From positions 60,939,422-61,003,421 of the forward strand of contig CM019069.1 of assembly GCA_009667805.1 (NCBI GenBank): a DNA stretch of 64,000 nt. The letters are read 5' to 3'. The DNA comes from Leptobrachium leishanense (lineage: Eukaryota > Chordata > Amphibia > Anura > Megophryidae). The position numbers were made by a program, and so were the translations under genes. Of this stretch, positions 23,601-38,600 are shown one piece after another (position 1 is the first letter of the stretch; each line of letters begins with the position of its first letter). The notes under the pieces were generated by a model that was not told the origin of the DNA, did not search any database, and saw only the letters and a program-made list of their open reading frames with translations.

Positions 23601-26600
23601 TTGTAGCAAACTTTATCAGGATTTGCACTCACATAATATTTAATTGCAAACCAGAATGCAACTTTTTTAAACAACCAGAGGCACTATTCCCTAGTTGGGG
23701 CTACTGTTAGTGTTACTGATATGTAAGCGTTAGCGCCAGGATAAGTGTGTTTAACGCATGCCTTCATATTACAATCCTGACGTTACTCTTGTTAGCGCAC
23801 CCTTTTTTGCGCTAGATTCCTTTACTTTGTGCATCCTATACTTCAAGGAACACTCTAGGCTAAAAATCACACACCCCCCTTTTTTTACTTTATATTATAC
23901 CTATTGCCCTACGTTATTCAGTATTTTTTTTTTTAATATAATACTTACCCTAAAAACCACTTGTTTTCAACGGCATTTTATTTTTTTATACTCCCCTCCC
24001 TCCTCTTCCGCTCCCGTCGTGGTAACTCTTCAACTTGGCTAATGGTTTACGTGAGAAGCGTGCATGCGCGCCTATAACGTAAACCAGCCAATCAGCAGGA
24101 TTCCTCTCTTCTTTGATTAGTGATAAGCGCAAGAAATTTGATTAGTGTTACGTGCTGAAAGCGAGATGACGTCTCCTACTCAGCAATAGTCGGCAGAAGC
24201 GGGAAATACAAATCCCGCTCTGCTGACTGACAGCTGGGAGGGCGGAGTAAAGTCCTCCGCGTCTCTCAGCTGTTTCAGCCAATCAGCTGAGCAGAGGGGG
24301 GAGCAAAGAAGAGAGCATACTTAGGTCATCATGACCACCTAAAAAAGCTTAGGTGGTCATGTTGCCTAGAGTATCCCTTTAACATGGGGAGCGCAAATGT
24401 ATATTAGCGGTTCGATAACTAACGTATTACAAAATGCTAGCGCTAATTACCGCAGGGATGCTCAGGCCAAAATTTTAGCACCTTCTAAAAGCTGGAGCTT
24501 CATGATTCTGCATTTGCAGAATCATGTATCACCCCCTAAACCCCCCAATAAATCTGATACCCACCTGTCATCCCGCAGCGAAAAAGGTGGCCCGATCTGC
24601 TTCTTCTTGTCGCCAGTCTCCGTCCGTGATCACTCTGAGAGCGAGATCGCGTAGGGCTCACGGCCCTGAAGCGCAACCCTCTATGGAGTCCTATGGACTC
24701 CAGGAGGGGTTACTCGCGGCAGACCGAAACTGCTCATGTGAGTATATCAGTGGTTAGCGCTGCGTTCCAGGGCGAGGTGCCGAGATAGCGCATCCCCTGA
24801 AATATCACGCTAAAATGGAGACGCTATGGGGAAATCTGCAGGTGCAGACTTGACCAGTTAGCATCCCCATTTTAGCGCAAACTAGGGAAAGGGCTGTAGA
24901 TATATAAAAAAAACACAAGAATTAAGTACATACAGTTATAAAGTGATTGTTTTTGGTCTCTGTGTTACTGTATTATTAATCTGATAGTTTGCATCCCAAA
25001 AGTTTAGGCAGGGATTTAAATAGGGAAATGGCAAAAAAATAAAAAAAATGTGACCTATTATTATTTCTGTTTCCGGAGGGCAGCTCACTCCTTTGGAAAC
25101 ACCCTCTGCTTTGTTTATTTTAATTATTTATTTTATGAATTTTTGTTTTATAGAATTTTCTCACAATCAAACGTTTGGAAAAAATATCAAAATGACTAAT
25201 AAAAAAATAAAGATAAACTTTGGTATGAAAATGTATAATACTCTAAGCTAAACGAGATACTAGTGTTGTATTGTACCCAGGACATACTTGAAAACTAGAG
25301 AAATCTCAATGTATCCTTCCTGGGAAAATCCTTTATAAATAAATAAATTGTTTCATTATTAAATATTAAAAAAGCAGCATTTCTTTGTGAATAACACCCC
25401 AAAGGGGTTATTAAACTCCTATGGATTTTCTCAGAAACTCATCACATTGGATCATCGACTACCAGAAAGACATTGAGGACTGGAAGTGCATCTAAAGTCC
25501 AAGAGTTACAGAATAAGGATGAAAAACCTGTAGGAACATCAGAAAATAGGACTGCTGCTCCCCCTTCTGTACACGCTGAATATCACAACAACCAACATCA
25601 GGAGGGGACTGTACCAGGTAACCTCTATATTATGATCCTTCCCTGGGTGGTGTGGACTGCAAATCCCATCAACTCTCAACTCCTAGGAAATGAGTTAATG
25701 GCTGAGGATGATGATAGTTATTTGTGTGCAGCAGAATGAATGTCATGGCAGACCAAGACAGTTGAGATTCTGCTGATACCACCAATTACTAAGTGTCTAG
25801 CACAGGGGTCAGCAAGCTTGGCTCCCTGATGTTTTGGGAATTACATTTCCCATGTGGCTCAGTCAGCCTAATGGGTGACTTAGCACAGGGCTCGACAAAT
25901 TTGCTTTGAATCTAGGAGCAAGCTACAAAAGTTAGGAGCCAACGTTTCGGTGTGGATTTGCCTTTATCAAGGTATATCCGCGCCAAAACGTTGGGAACCT
26001 GGCCTCTGCAACTGGGAGTTGGTTTGTACTGACCCAAATTATGATTTTAGCTGCTTCTGTTTATTTATCACTTTGTTACCTGGTGCTTTTTGCTGTTAGC
26101 TATTGTTTGTGCATGTGGTCTTTCGGACACTTTTTTGAGGCTAGAAGTGTAGACCGTTGGTTCTAATATCAGTTTGGCCGCTCTGATAAGTCTATATATA
26201 TATACTTAGATTATTTGTGTTGTTAACATCTGTACGTTGTGATATTGTTTTTTTTGCTCTGTTGTCATTGGACACCCTATATACCCACTGCAGACACACA
26301 CCCACACCCACACACACCCACACACACCCTCATATATAAATACATACACCAGGGCTGGATATATTTACATTAAATGTAGGAGACAGGAAGAAAACATTGA
26401 AGCCAACTAGATTTTTTTAGATGCCAAAGACTGCTTTTAGATTGGTGTAAAATAAACTGGAAATTTAGGAGCCAGGAGTAAAATTCTAGGAGCCAGTGGC
26501 TACCAGGCTCTTGGCTTTGTCAAGCCCTGACTTATTTATTTATTTATAAAGGATTTTACCAGGAAGGATACATTGAGATTTCTCTCGTTTTCAAGTATGT

Positions 26601-29600
26601 CCTGGGCATATGGGAGCTGTAGTTCTCAAAATATCAGGGAGCCAAAGTTGCCGACCCCTGGATCTAAGATCTATATAGTTGTAGTCCTTCACAACCAGAG
26701 TGTCAGTAGCTGACAAGACCTTATTTAATAAATTAATGTAAAGTTAAAACAGCAACGCCTGTGTTAATGATTCCAAACAATTTGACAATAGTTACTTGTA
26801 TTGCACCCCAAAAAAAAGCACAAGAGAAAAAATGGCAGATTCATTTCATGCACATGTATGGATTCCATAATACAGGGATCTCAAACTCTGGCCCCCCCAG
26901 ATATTTATGAACTACAACTCCCATGATCCTTTGGCCATCAAATGCATTAAAATAATTCTGTGAATTGTACACAATCGTCATCTGGGGGGTCTGAAATTGA
27001 GATCCCTTCTATAATATGAATGCGCACCCAGAATCCCTGTGGGTATATTAGGATGGCAACACATATCATCCTATGGAAGGCCAATTGTCTTAGATGCTGT
27101 TGCTCAAATCTTGTGTCTAAGGTACATGGTGCCAACCAAGGCTTTAGGCCTGGGATAGTAAATATTGGTGCTGAAGATGGTGATGGACTTACAACAATGC
27201 TCATCCTAACCTGAAGGGCTAAATCATTTCTGGGTATCAGAGGGCATGAAGTTGGTTAGCACTGACAGTGCCAGTGATGATGTATACATGTATAATGTAT
27301 GTGTATTGTAAATCCAAAGCTAGGAAACAAAGTTCTTGTCTAAGAGAAAAAAAAGATCAATAATTAAGCCCGTCGAGACCAAATACATGTTGAGCTGGCG
27401 CATTGACTGAAGGTTGAACCTGGCGGCCCTGAGCAGTAAGGTAGCCATTATTACTGTATAGCGATATGGCTTGTTCAGGACCAGCACTGGTTTTATTCTA
27501 GCCCTGATTAAGGCGTAAAAATGGGATCTCTATTCTAAAGGTCTAGTTTGCAGATTATTTGAAAAGATTTATCCTGCATTGGGTTAAAATTTAAAAACCT
27601 AAAGGACTGATGTAAAAATAGGGGAAAAAGTACTTTTCTTTTACGTTATGCTAAGGCTGCTGTAAAACTTCAAAGGGGCCAGAATTGGAAATCCCTGTAG
27701 TCATATGAAAGTGCACAGGGTCTGATGCTGGACATATGGTTCCTACATGTGCTGGAAGATTAATGTCATCCCATAGGTCCAAAGAAGCAACAGACTACAA
27801 AACAGAAGACATCAGAGAGAACACAACCCACCGGGAAAAGCTCAGAAATGTGAGTTACCACCAGGCATGTTTGGTGTAATTGCTATATTTCCTGTTGCTC
27901 GTTATTGCAGAGCAATTCATTACCTGCATGCCTTTCACCAGCTGTTCATCAGCGGTTTGTTTAGTCGGGTTGAGGATTAATTGGGGCACTTTAATGATGA
28001 CTGTGCTTCTTGATGTTGACTCCGGATTGTCAAGGTCAAGGGCACTTGGTGCCATGTTGAGGAAAAGTCTTTCAGCAGCAAGGAGCATGTAAAGCGGACG
28101 GAAGGTGATGAAAACGTCTATGAAAATGATATATGGGAATGTCAGAATTATTGCATTATGTTATCCTTCACCTACATCCTACACTCTACCTGGTAATGTT
28201 CCCAGTCTATCACTGAGCTTGATGTTTGATTAGCTTTATTAGGACAAACTCTTGTTTTTTCCCGACATTCCCAATTGTTTCATATTTTTTCTTCTCCTGC
28301 TGTCTCTCCCTCCCTGCCTAGTTTCAGCTGAGTCTTGTTTCGCACCACATCCTTTTTTATTTAAAGTTCACTTCTGATACTAACCTGCTGTGTGCCGTTT
28401 GGCAGCTCTGGCACCTGTTTGCCATGTTAACCAAGATGGCGGTGCCTTGAGGCACGAATGCGAGGTGCACTTTGATCCCCTCTTGCTCTGCCCTGCAAAC
28501 CTATTGTATTTCAGTCATCTTTTTCATCTGTTAGCCCCCACATAACATTATAAACCTGGCAAACTAAATTCCCTTTTCCATCTCTCTCCATGTCTTTCTC
28601 CACAATTCCACTCAGAATCCACTGGCAGAGCCATACTAGATTATACGATTAGAGGACAATAGTATATGTGGCAGTTGGAGCCCTATAAAGATACTGCTTC
28701 TATCAATTCCACTGGTCAATATAATGACTTCCCTGGTAATCTCACCATGCCATTAGTATAGAGATAAACACTGCCTGGCCAAAAAGTCAGCGTATGCTTT
28801 TAACTTAGAGTTAAGAGCCTTCCATTGGCTTATTACTGCATTGATTAATATGTTTCAGCTGGCAAAAAATGAGGTAATTTGAGTCTACTCGAATATACTG
28901 AATGAGCAGGTTTTTCCATCAATGTTTTTTCTTCCGTGATGGCACAGCGGGCATATTCTAAGATGGCAATGCCAGGATTCATCGAGCTCAAATTGAGCAA
29001 GAGTGGTTCAGGGTGCATGAGATATATTTTCACACATGGATTGGCCACCACACAGTCCAGACCTTAACCCCATTGAGAATCTTTGGGATAATGTGCTGGA
29101 GAAGACCTTACGCAGCGCTGCAACCCTCCCATCATCAACACAAGAGAAATTAATGCAACTCTGGATGGAAATAAATGTTGTCAAATTGTATTAGCTTGTC
29201 GAAACAATGCTGCATTGAATGCATGCCATAATCCAAGCAAACGGGGTCCAACAAAATATTAGAGTGTGTGACTTTTTTTGTCCTGCCAGTGTATTAGGCA
29301 TTACTAAGGCAGACGTAGAATAAATTGAGTTCAGGGGGATACAATCGATAGAAGAAGGAAAAATGAACAGGAGAAGGATGACCCCAAAACCCTAGACGTT
29401 AGGAGAAAAAACCTAATGTCGATCCTTGTAACAGCTAAGCTGAAAGTGCATAAAGTGAAAGATTATTTAGAAATACATAGCCGAGTTCAACGGTTCCAAA
29501 AATCACAATATGGATAAACCAAGCCGGGTCTGGAGTATAGAATATTTATTTATTAATAAAGTATTTTACCAGGAAGGATACATTGAGATTTCTCTCGTTT

Positions 29601-32600
29601 TCAAGTATGTCCTGGCTTCAAGAATAGTCAAAGGGAAAAACCAGTGAGAATACCAAAATAAACAATAACACTGTAAGACACGCTATTGGATACTGATAAG
29701 AAACCAGTACAGGACAAAAGAGGAAGTGGTGAATGCAGTTTATATAGAGGGAACCTGCCGTGGGTTGACCTCACTTTCCTACACCAAAACTTGCAAGTGT
29801 AGAATGACGCACAAGTGCTGGAGTCCACATTATGATGCTTGGTAGAAGAACTATTTTAAATGATATGTGGAAGAGCATCCCGATCATTATAATTAAGGCC
29901 CCGTTCACACTAAGCGATTTATCGCGTGGTTTTTGCCGCGATATCGCGCATATTTCCGCGCGATATCGCTCTATGTAGCTTCACCAATGCAGTTCAATGA
30001 AGCTGTTCACATCTTATCGGTCAATGTTGCCTGTAGCTCATCGCTGTAGCTTGTCGCTGGTACATGACCCTTTTTTGGCGATTTGCATTGGTGGTGTTGT
30101 GCTACAATAGCTCATAACAGCGATATCACGCGATATTATCGCGCAATATCGCGAATATGAAAATCTCGTGATTTTCATGTTGCTCAGTGTGAACGCGACT
30201 TAATAGATAGAGGAACATTGGACTGATCGTGTGCTGTGCCACCGCGAGAAAGAGACAACTGAGACGCGGTGGGCTCATAACAAAAAGAGAGGGCAGCATG
30301 ACAGTTATATATTGAATTGGGAAGAGTGAAGAGAGAAATGGCAGAGGAGGAAAGAGAATAAATGGAGTAGTAAGAAATTAGAGATGTGAGGACAGCAAGG
30401 AGCCATGAGATATGATGCTGAGCACCTGGAGATGGGAAGAAATTAATAAGAAAGAGGGGGAACGTCAAAGTGGGATAATAATGGGTTATTTTATTTAGCT
30501 AAAATGACCTGAAACGTTATCACCTTTGATAACCATTTTTATAATTAAATTCATGGTTTATATAACAAAGATCTGATTTTAAAACCAGTTATTTCACCTT
30601 AAGGCTAGGGTCAGACTGGGGCAGTGCGAACGCGCGTGCAGGCGCACTAAATCACGGCCGTAGTAGCAGCACATGACGGCCAATGACGGCCAATATACGC
30701 AGTACGGGCGTACAAAAGTGCGTCCACGCCACGCAACCGGCAAATGAACGCATTTTTCGTACAACGTGTACCGCTAGTACAGACGTACAGAGTGCGCTGC
30801 GGCCGCATAGCAGCGTGTGTGCGTGATTAGGAGACGTCAGACGCTGCTATTGTGCGGCCTACATCACGTCCAAATAGCCAAAGTTTCCAGGTTTTGTTGG
30901 AGTGTACCTGCGACTGTCGAAAATGTCTGCTGGACCAGAGATCGATGTGGAGAGGCTGATCAGCGCTGTGGGGGAGCATCCTGAGATATGGGACACGGCC
31001 TGCGACAGTTACAAAGACAAGGGGAAGAAGGCCAACGCATGGGTCGTGGTGTCCCGTGTCGTGTACCCTGATTATGATACGTGGTCAGAGAGAGAGCAGA
31101 ATATCCAGAGTGAGTATTTGATTATTTTAATCATAATCCCATACATGTAAATCTCAATAATAATAATAAAAACAAATATGTAATCATTGGGGTGAAATCT
31201 CAAATGCTCCCCAGCTGCCAGGGCACCTGACCTGCATCACTCGTAAAATAATTAGACAGAGCATCGCGAAACCTGTTGCTGTATCTATTCACAGCTATGA
31301 TGTCATCGTTCACATCATCTTCAAGACCGACAACTGTGAGGGTATCATCAAAATTAAAACCATCCCTGGCACGCACATAATTATGTAGGATGCAACAGCA
31401 TTTGACTATATCCACACAGAAATCAACCTGTACATCCAGCGGTCTATGTAAAATCCTCCACTTGTTGGTCAGTATGCCAAAGCTACACTCCACATACCGT
31501 CTCGCCCGCGACAGCCTATAATTAAAACCCGCTTCTTCACATTCAGGTGTGTCCCTGAGTAGGGCCTTAGGAGGTGTGTGGATAGGCCGAATGCTTCATC
31601 ACCCACGAAGGCATAGGGGACTGCCACGTCACTGCCAGGCAATGGTGCGGGTCTGGGGATGTTCAGGGACCCACTCTCAATTTCATTCCACAGTGTGGAG
31701 TTCCTGAACAGTGTGGAGTCAGAGTCCTTGCCGTATGAACCGACATCCACATAGACGAAACTATAGTTGGCATCTGCCACCGCCAGTAGGCCAATGGAAA
31801 AGTAATGTTTATAATTCTGATACAGTGAGTCCACTGTGCGGTGGCTTCACTATGCGGACATGTTTGCCATCCACGGCTCCCAGGCAGTTTGGAAAGTTGG
31901 CTCTCTCCCAGAATCCTGCTGCAATTTCTAGACATGCCTTGTGTGTCGATTTTGGCAAACATTGGTCCTTCATGGTTTCCCATATGGTTTGGCACACCTT
32001 GCGGACGATCTCACCAGCTGTTGATCTGCCAACGCGGAAGTTATAATGCAGATCCTTCAAACTGCATCCACTAGCGAGATACCTAGAAGACAAAACAAAA
32101 CTGTTTGAATATGATCACATACCATGAACACAAGCTAATGTCACACTCATCATGTTTTGCAGCACAAGAGGCGATGAACAAATGGCGCACAGTACGCAAC
32201 AATTATACGCGGGTGCAGAAGAAGCAAGCCATGGCTGCGCGCTCTGGAGCTGGTTCCAAAAAGGTCCGTGGATATATCTACACGGAGCAACTGTCATTCC
32301 TCCGAAGGACCCAGGAGCCGCGCAGTAGCGTCAGCAGCATCGACCAGCCATCGACCTCCGGCTCACAGGTCCAACACACGGTGCCAGGAGGTTCTGCCAG
32401 CTGCCAGGAGGAGGTGAACCGGGGTGGTGCAGAGTCGCAACTGGAGGATGTGGAGACAGGACAGGTGGCAGGTACCGCAACAACGGTCAGCACCAGACCT
32501 GCACAGAAGAGAAGGGCACCAGCTACAGACCTGGAGCAGGCCATGGTTACCTTCATGGAGGCTCAAACCAACCATCCACACCAACGCTGCATGCTTGCGG

Positions 32601-35600
32601 ACTCCATGGACATGTCATTCTTCAATTCCTGTATGATCCTCCTCAACAAGATGAGCGAGGCTGAGAAGGTGGAGTACCGGCGCAGATCTCTGGCTATATT
32701 GGACGACATTCTTTCCCGTCCCCATCACGCAGCCGGTTACAATGCTGTGCCACAATCCACCAATGCCAGTGGCTCATCCCTCCCCAGTGAGGTGCTGTCC
32801 ACCCACCCAGCCATGCCCCCTGGAGCCAGGCCACACACAGAGTCGGAGTCCTGCTCTAGCCACACCACCGGCCCTCATGACCCAGATGCTCGGCGGTATC
32901 ATGATCTGTGATACATGTCATGAATATGTTTTAGTTTTGTTTGTCATGTGTTATTTGGTTTCATGTTTAATATATCCTGACCTTCAGTTAACAAGGTATA
33001 ATATATGTCGAGAATATATTACTGTTATTTTATTTCATGTTTCATATTATATTATTATTTTGGTCTACATTGTTGTCGGAGTCATTTATGATTATGTACG
33101 TGTGATGTGATGCCTGTGTCTGTGTGTGTATGCATGTGACAGTGGGCATGTGACTACAGACATGATGCACTCATGTCAGGTGACTGGCAGCGATGTCATG
33201 TATGCAGGTGTTTGACAGTACGTACCGCAAAGTGATGACCAGCATCTCCTCCGGTGGTATGGCGGCCCTCAAGTTGGTGTCCCTCTTGGTCAGTGGCTCG
33301 CGTACCCGCGACAACAGTTCATCAAAGGAGGGGATGCACATCCGCATGTAGTTGAAAAACTTCACGGGGTCCCTCTCTCGCAGTGGCCTGTACAGCGTCA
33401 CAAAGTGTCCATGCGTGAGTCTGGCAGCGTTAATTTAATGAACCCAGGTTCGCCGCTTTCTCTTCCTCTTAAGGTACAGGTACCCCATTGCAGCAAACAC
33501 AAAGACTTGTACTGGATCCATCTTTGAAAAACGCCACCATACCCAAAATGCCTTTTTATAACCCTACCCCTTATGTTTTTCATTCATCAATTAATTAGAT
33601 TCATCGGATTTTTCTATTTTTTTACAGCTCCGTCATGAAATACGTCCAGAATTGCGCATTGTCTGACCGCTTTCGCGTATTCCGTGAAAAAATGCGTTCG
33701 CACGCACCAACGTACGTTTTGACGCTGGACGTCAGAAATGCGTTCGTCTGACCCTGGCCTTAAAGACCCCTCATTGATAGTTTTATAATGTGGGAATTTC
33801 TGGTGGAGCAAAGCAAAATGAACTTAATTATTTTTGTCTATTTCCCCAATGTAATCTATGCCAATTGTATTCCACATAATTATTAGACAATAAATAATAT
33901 GTTCTTTTTAAAGAATGGATAATATGCCCACTGGAAAGGAAAAGGCGGTTCCTATCATTCCACCACAGCACATCGAAGAGGGTAAGGCGGAAGGTATTGA
34001 TCGTACGGAGGACCAAATGATGAAAGAGGAGGACGAGATGACCTTATTAAACGATGTTTCCAGCAGCATGGTCAGTGCCTTGTGAAACTTATCATCGCTT
34101 ACAAAGTGGTTCCCACAAAAGATTTTAATGAAATAGAAACAAATACTTGAGTGTTGTTATTTCAATCCGAACAACTATTAATTACGGTGGATCCCTTCCA
34201 GATTAATGACCCGTTTCTTATCACATTGTTTATATTCAAGGATCGTAAAGATAATAGATTTATTTAGATATAATGTAATGTGTAACATTTTAGAACCTTG
34301 CAGAGCAATAATGAATGGGGAGGCATTGTGTGCCAGGAGGTTACTGTATCGGATCTAGTCAGAAAATGAGGATCATTCTACAAACAAGTGATTTTAACTA
34401 TAACACAAGTGGTTTTCTTAACAACAGAGTAAAATAGTATTTTTCGGTATTTGTGGAATATTTTTTCCTACCTCTGTCACGGTCATTTTAAATGTATCAG
34501 TAATTTTAATTATTTTCTTTTGTAAGAAGAAAGAAAAGTCAAGAACCAAAGAAAAGCGAAAATCCAAAGGTGAAAAGACACAAAAGCCAAGTAATAGTCG
34601 ATCTGAAGTAGGCAAGAAAAGTAAGCAGAGCGGAGTAAAACAGCAAGGAAAGGCTGCCTTTGTTGTAGGTAAGATGTCTGTACATTTATGTGTTCTTCCT
34701 TTTATTTTAAATATATATAGAATTCCACAAAGTACCCAATGATTCAACTAAAGTCTCGACGTCTTCAATTTGCACGAGTTTCATGTGTTACAGGATGTCC
34801 TGAATACAAATTAATACTTTGGCCCCTGACTTAACCGTTATTTGTTACTGATCTAAAACTCGATTAAAGAGGAACAGTATCTACACAACCCACTTTTTCC
34901 TTCGTTTCATGACTCCTTTTATTTAAAGATGAAAACCTATGTTAAACCAACTTTCCTTGTTTACGGGATCTCGAGCACCGCTAGCGGTTACACGCGATGG
35001 AGTCTGATGTATTTTACTATTTGTCAGTTCCTTATGAAGCCCCCATGACCTCCCTGTCTAATCATATTGCAGATACATACTATTCAGCATTACTTTTCTC
35101 TTGTGTGTTTTGGCTCTGGAAGTTATATTTAAAAAAATATAAAAAAGAGGGTGCCCTGGAGCAATCTTATAAGTTTGTTCTTCATTATTATTATTATTTA
35201 TAAAGCGCCAACACAATCCGCAGCGCTGTACAAAGTTGCAATGGGTAAAGACAGGGCAATTCTACAATACATACAGGAGGCAGGTCAGTATTTCCGCCAG
35301 CAGATACAGGAGGACGTGATGGCCCTATTCCTGTGGAAATTTACAGTCTCGCTGGGTGAGGGGATTAGAAACAGGAGGGGGGGTCTGCAGTGATGAGTTA
35401 ATGCAGGGAGAGGTGAGGACCGTTTTTGGGTCAGTCGGATGTCTTGTTACGGAGTCAGGTGGTCGGCTTCCCTAAATAGAAGGGTCTTTAGGTAGTGTTT
35501 AAATGAAGCCAGATTGGGGGACAGTGTGATATTGCGAGGAAGCGCATTCCATAGGGTCGACGCTCCACGAGAAAAGACCTGCAATCTGGCATGTGAAGAG

Positions 35601-38600
35601 GTAATGGTGGAGCATGCCAGGCGCATGCCACTGCTGGCTCTTAGGGAACAGGCTGGGGTCTATTTGGTGATTAGTGAGGACAGGTAGTGAGGAGCGGCGT
35701 TAGTGAGGGTTTTGTAGGTCAGGGTGAGTAGTTTGAATTTGAAAGTTCATATTCTCCAAAAACCCCATCAAAAGAGATACAAAGACAGGACACCATCTGT
35801 GAAATGCAAGACACGGTTCTTCATAATCAGGAATACCTCTCAGTCTAAAAGGGGTCACCATGTATTATGTTCTTCAATTTTTTTTATGTGTACAGGACAA
35901 CCCAAAGAAAAGAAAAAAGAAGGTTCATACTCTCCAAAAAAACCATCAAAAGATATTCAGAGACAGGACACCATCCATGAAACGCAAGACACGGTCCAAG
36001 AGGAAGGGGGTGAAGCACAAAATAAAGAAGCTGAAGAAGAGGAGATAGTAGAGGGAAGTGATGAAGATTCCTTTACAATTGAAATTCAGGAGAGAGAACC
36101 CACACCCCCACCAACCCATGACCTTCATTATGAGCCAGAAGTGGACACAACATCTACAACTTCCGGTTCTGGTGAAGAACAACAAGAAAAAGCTGATAAA
36201 CTATTAGGTGACACTCTTGGAGCATCTTTATCACAGATAAATGATGATGACTTTGCAACCAGTGAGACCTCAGGGGTAAGAATTTACTATACAGCTGCAC
36301 CAATTGCATTTTGGTATTGTGAATAGTTTTTAAAATGTTTAATAATTGTATAACTAATAGTCAGTCAGTAAGTCGTATGGCAGATGAAGGCACCAACGCT
36401 CCTCCAGGACACCCAAGAAAACTACATTAAACAATCAGATATCAAAATGTGGTCTATAATATGTTGTGCTTCTTTCTAAAGCAACCAAATGCTTTCTTAA
36501 GTAAAACAAGAAACGTGTTTTATTGTGGTTGTGAATTTTGCCATTGTTTGTAACTACGGCAAACACCGGTGCTTATTGAATAACCTCTTAAAAGCTTTTC
36601 ATGTGCAGTGGGTCACCTCCTCGTGCTATTGAGTCACGACAATTGGTGGTGGCTGGTAAAGTCTGAAGCTGGGGGGCCAATTTGGTTAGCCTCACCTAGG
36701 TTTTCATTTTAAGCCCACCACTTAACACTGAAAACAAGCAATACTGAACTGGTTATTATCTCGGTTCTAGGCCACCAGTGGGTCTTTACTAAAGCGGAGG
36801 TCGTCAAGAGCTCAAGAGCTATCTGAGAAAGCTGAAAGACGGAGGATAGAGGTTGAGAGGAAGAGAAGAGAGAAGGAGGAGCAGATTCGCTTAGAAAAAG
36901 AGCAACAGGAGAGGATGGAGAAAATGAGATTAGAGCTGGAAGAAGAACAGAGGAGAAGAGGAGAAGAAAACCGGTAAGTTATTCTCTGGATCCTCTAATG
37001 GAAATTCATTCTTCTGATGAAGTCAGAATTTACTCTGTGTTCTTGATATATGACTTCCACATATATGTATTTTTGGGTTAATTCAGACACATATGCAGCC
37101 GAAGAGATCTGCTAAAATCCTAATCAGATGCTTTATCCTAATAACCATTTAATACTTTGTAAACTGTGCTTATCTACTATGCAAAGATACATTTATCACA
37201 ACAAAACACAGAAACCGTAAAACCTGCAAAATAATATACACATATGGCAGACAGACGCTGATCAATTAGCAGCGATCAGTGAAAGAATTTTTAGGATTAT
37301 TTAAGGGGACTTTGGAACATGGGAGGCTTATGTTTTTTTTTTTTCTTTGTATTGGTTTTATTCTTGATGCTTGAGAAAGTCATGTAGTGGATGAAATACA
37401 TCGGGCTTTCTTTTTAAGATTGTCAATAAATATCCCATTTTATTATTGGTCCGATGTCCTGGTTTCCTGCCATCCTTTGGCTCTACGTCAGAGGAGTCTT
37501 TTTAGGGTGTGTGAAGAAAGTCTTTACGAAACCTGTGAGTTACATACGATTTGGAGGAATCCTTTATATCACAGTTCTGTACCATATACATATATAATTT
37601 TTCCAGTTTTACAGTTTCATTTTTTTGTTGTGATTTTGTATCGAGGCTTGGTAGCCACCTCCTGGGAACATCCTGCCTTTTAAATTCAAGTTAAGTACCA
37701 TATGTATTTTTGTTTATTGCATTGAAAGATACATTTTATATCTCCTGCATATGAACTCAGAAGGAAAAGTAAAAAAGCCTAAGAGTTCCTAAGCACCACT
37801 GTGTTATTGAAAAAATGGTGGATTTACTTTGTTGAACTATTGTTGATTAACTATTGTGAAACTACGATGAAGTTACCATTAGGATAATTTCCTCTGTAAT
37901 TTAGTGCAGCTGTGGTCATTGTTTCCACCTTTGTTTCTCTCAAATGTGTTCAGCGTAGACTTCCCATTTGTTTCAAATGAAGCTCAATGAAGATACCCTA
38001 CCTACTGAAATCCACGTAGAGTAATAATAAGTTGGCCTTCACCACATGAGAACTATAATCTATTTACATTTCTAGAATGAGGAAGCAACAGCAGGAAGAG
38101 GAGAAGAAACGTTTAGATCAGGACGAGATTCGGAGGAAGCAACTGGAACAGCAAGCTCAAGAGAGGGTACGGCAGCAGCAAGAAGAGTATCGCAAGAAAC
38201 TGCAGGAGATACAAAGGCGCAAACAGCAAGAGGAGATTGAGCGAATAGGTAATGTGTCTGAGAGTAAGACCTCATCTTAAAAGTACTCATCAATACTACA
38301 AAAAAATGGTTTTATGCATCATCCAAACTATGACATTAACAACTTTGTGTCTAAATGCTTTCATATATCTTTATTTGGCCTGTAGATAAATTACATTCTC
38401 ATTAAAAGCTTTATTTATTGTTTTCAATGTATTTCACATTTTAGAGTTAGAACGCCAACGGCAAAGAGAGCAGGAGCGCATGGAGGCTGAGGAACGCATG
38501 AGAATGCTGGAAATGGCAGCAGATGAAAGGGAGGAGTACATGAGAAAGAAACAAGAAAGAGAGGAGCAGCTGAGGCGGGAGGCAGAAGAGAGGAGACAGA

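Larger units (their letters stand above)
30603..33759. mobile_element. Two-gene PIF/Harbinger transposon, 3157 bp
   Basis: Ends GGCTAGGGTCAGAC and reversed GGCCAGGGTCAGACGAACGC, with TTAA on both sides. It carries a MADF/Myb-like protein gene (+) and a DDE transposase gene (-), the standard Harbinger pair. The MADF gene's second exon lies inside the transposase intron on the opposite strand. The transposase has one stop and two frameshifts. It sits in an intron of the large gene, between the exons at 27777 and 33914. Confidence 0.9.

Noticed and set aside
31711..32046. Plus-strand frames over the Harbinger transposase
   Set aside because: Antisense shadows of the transposase exon.
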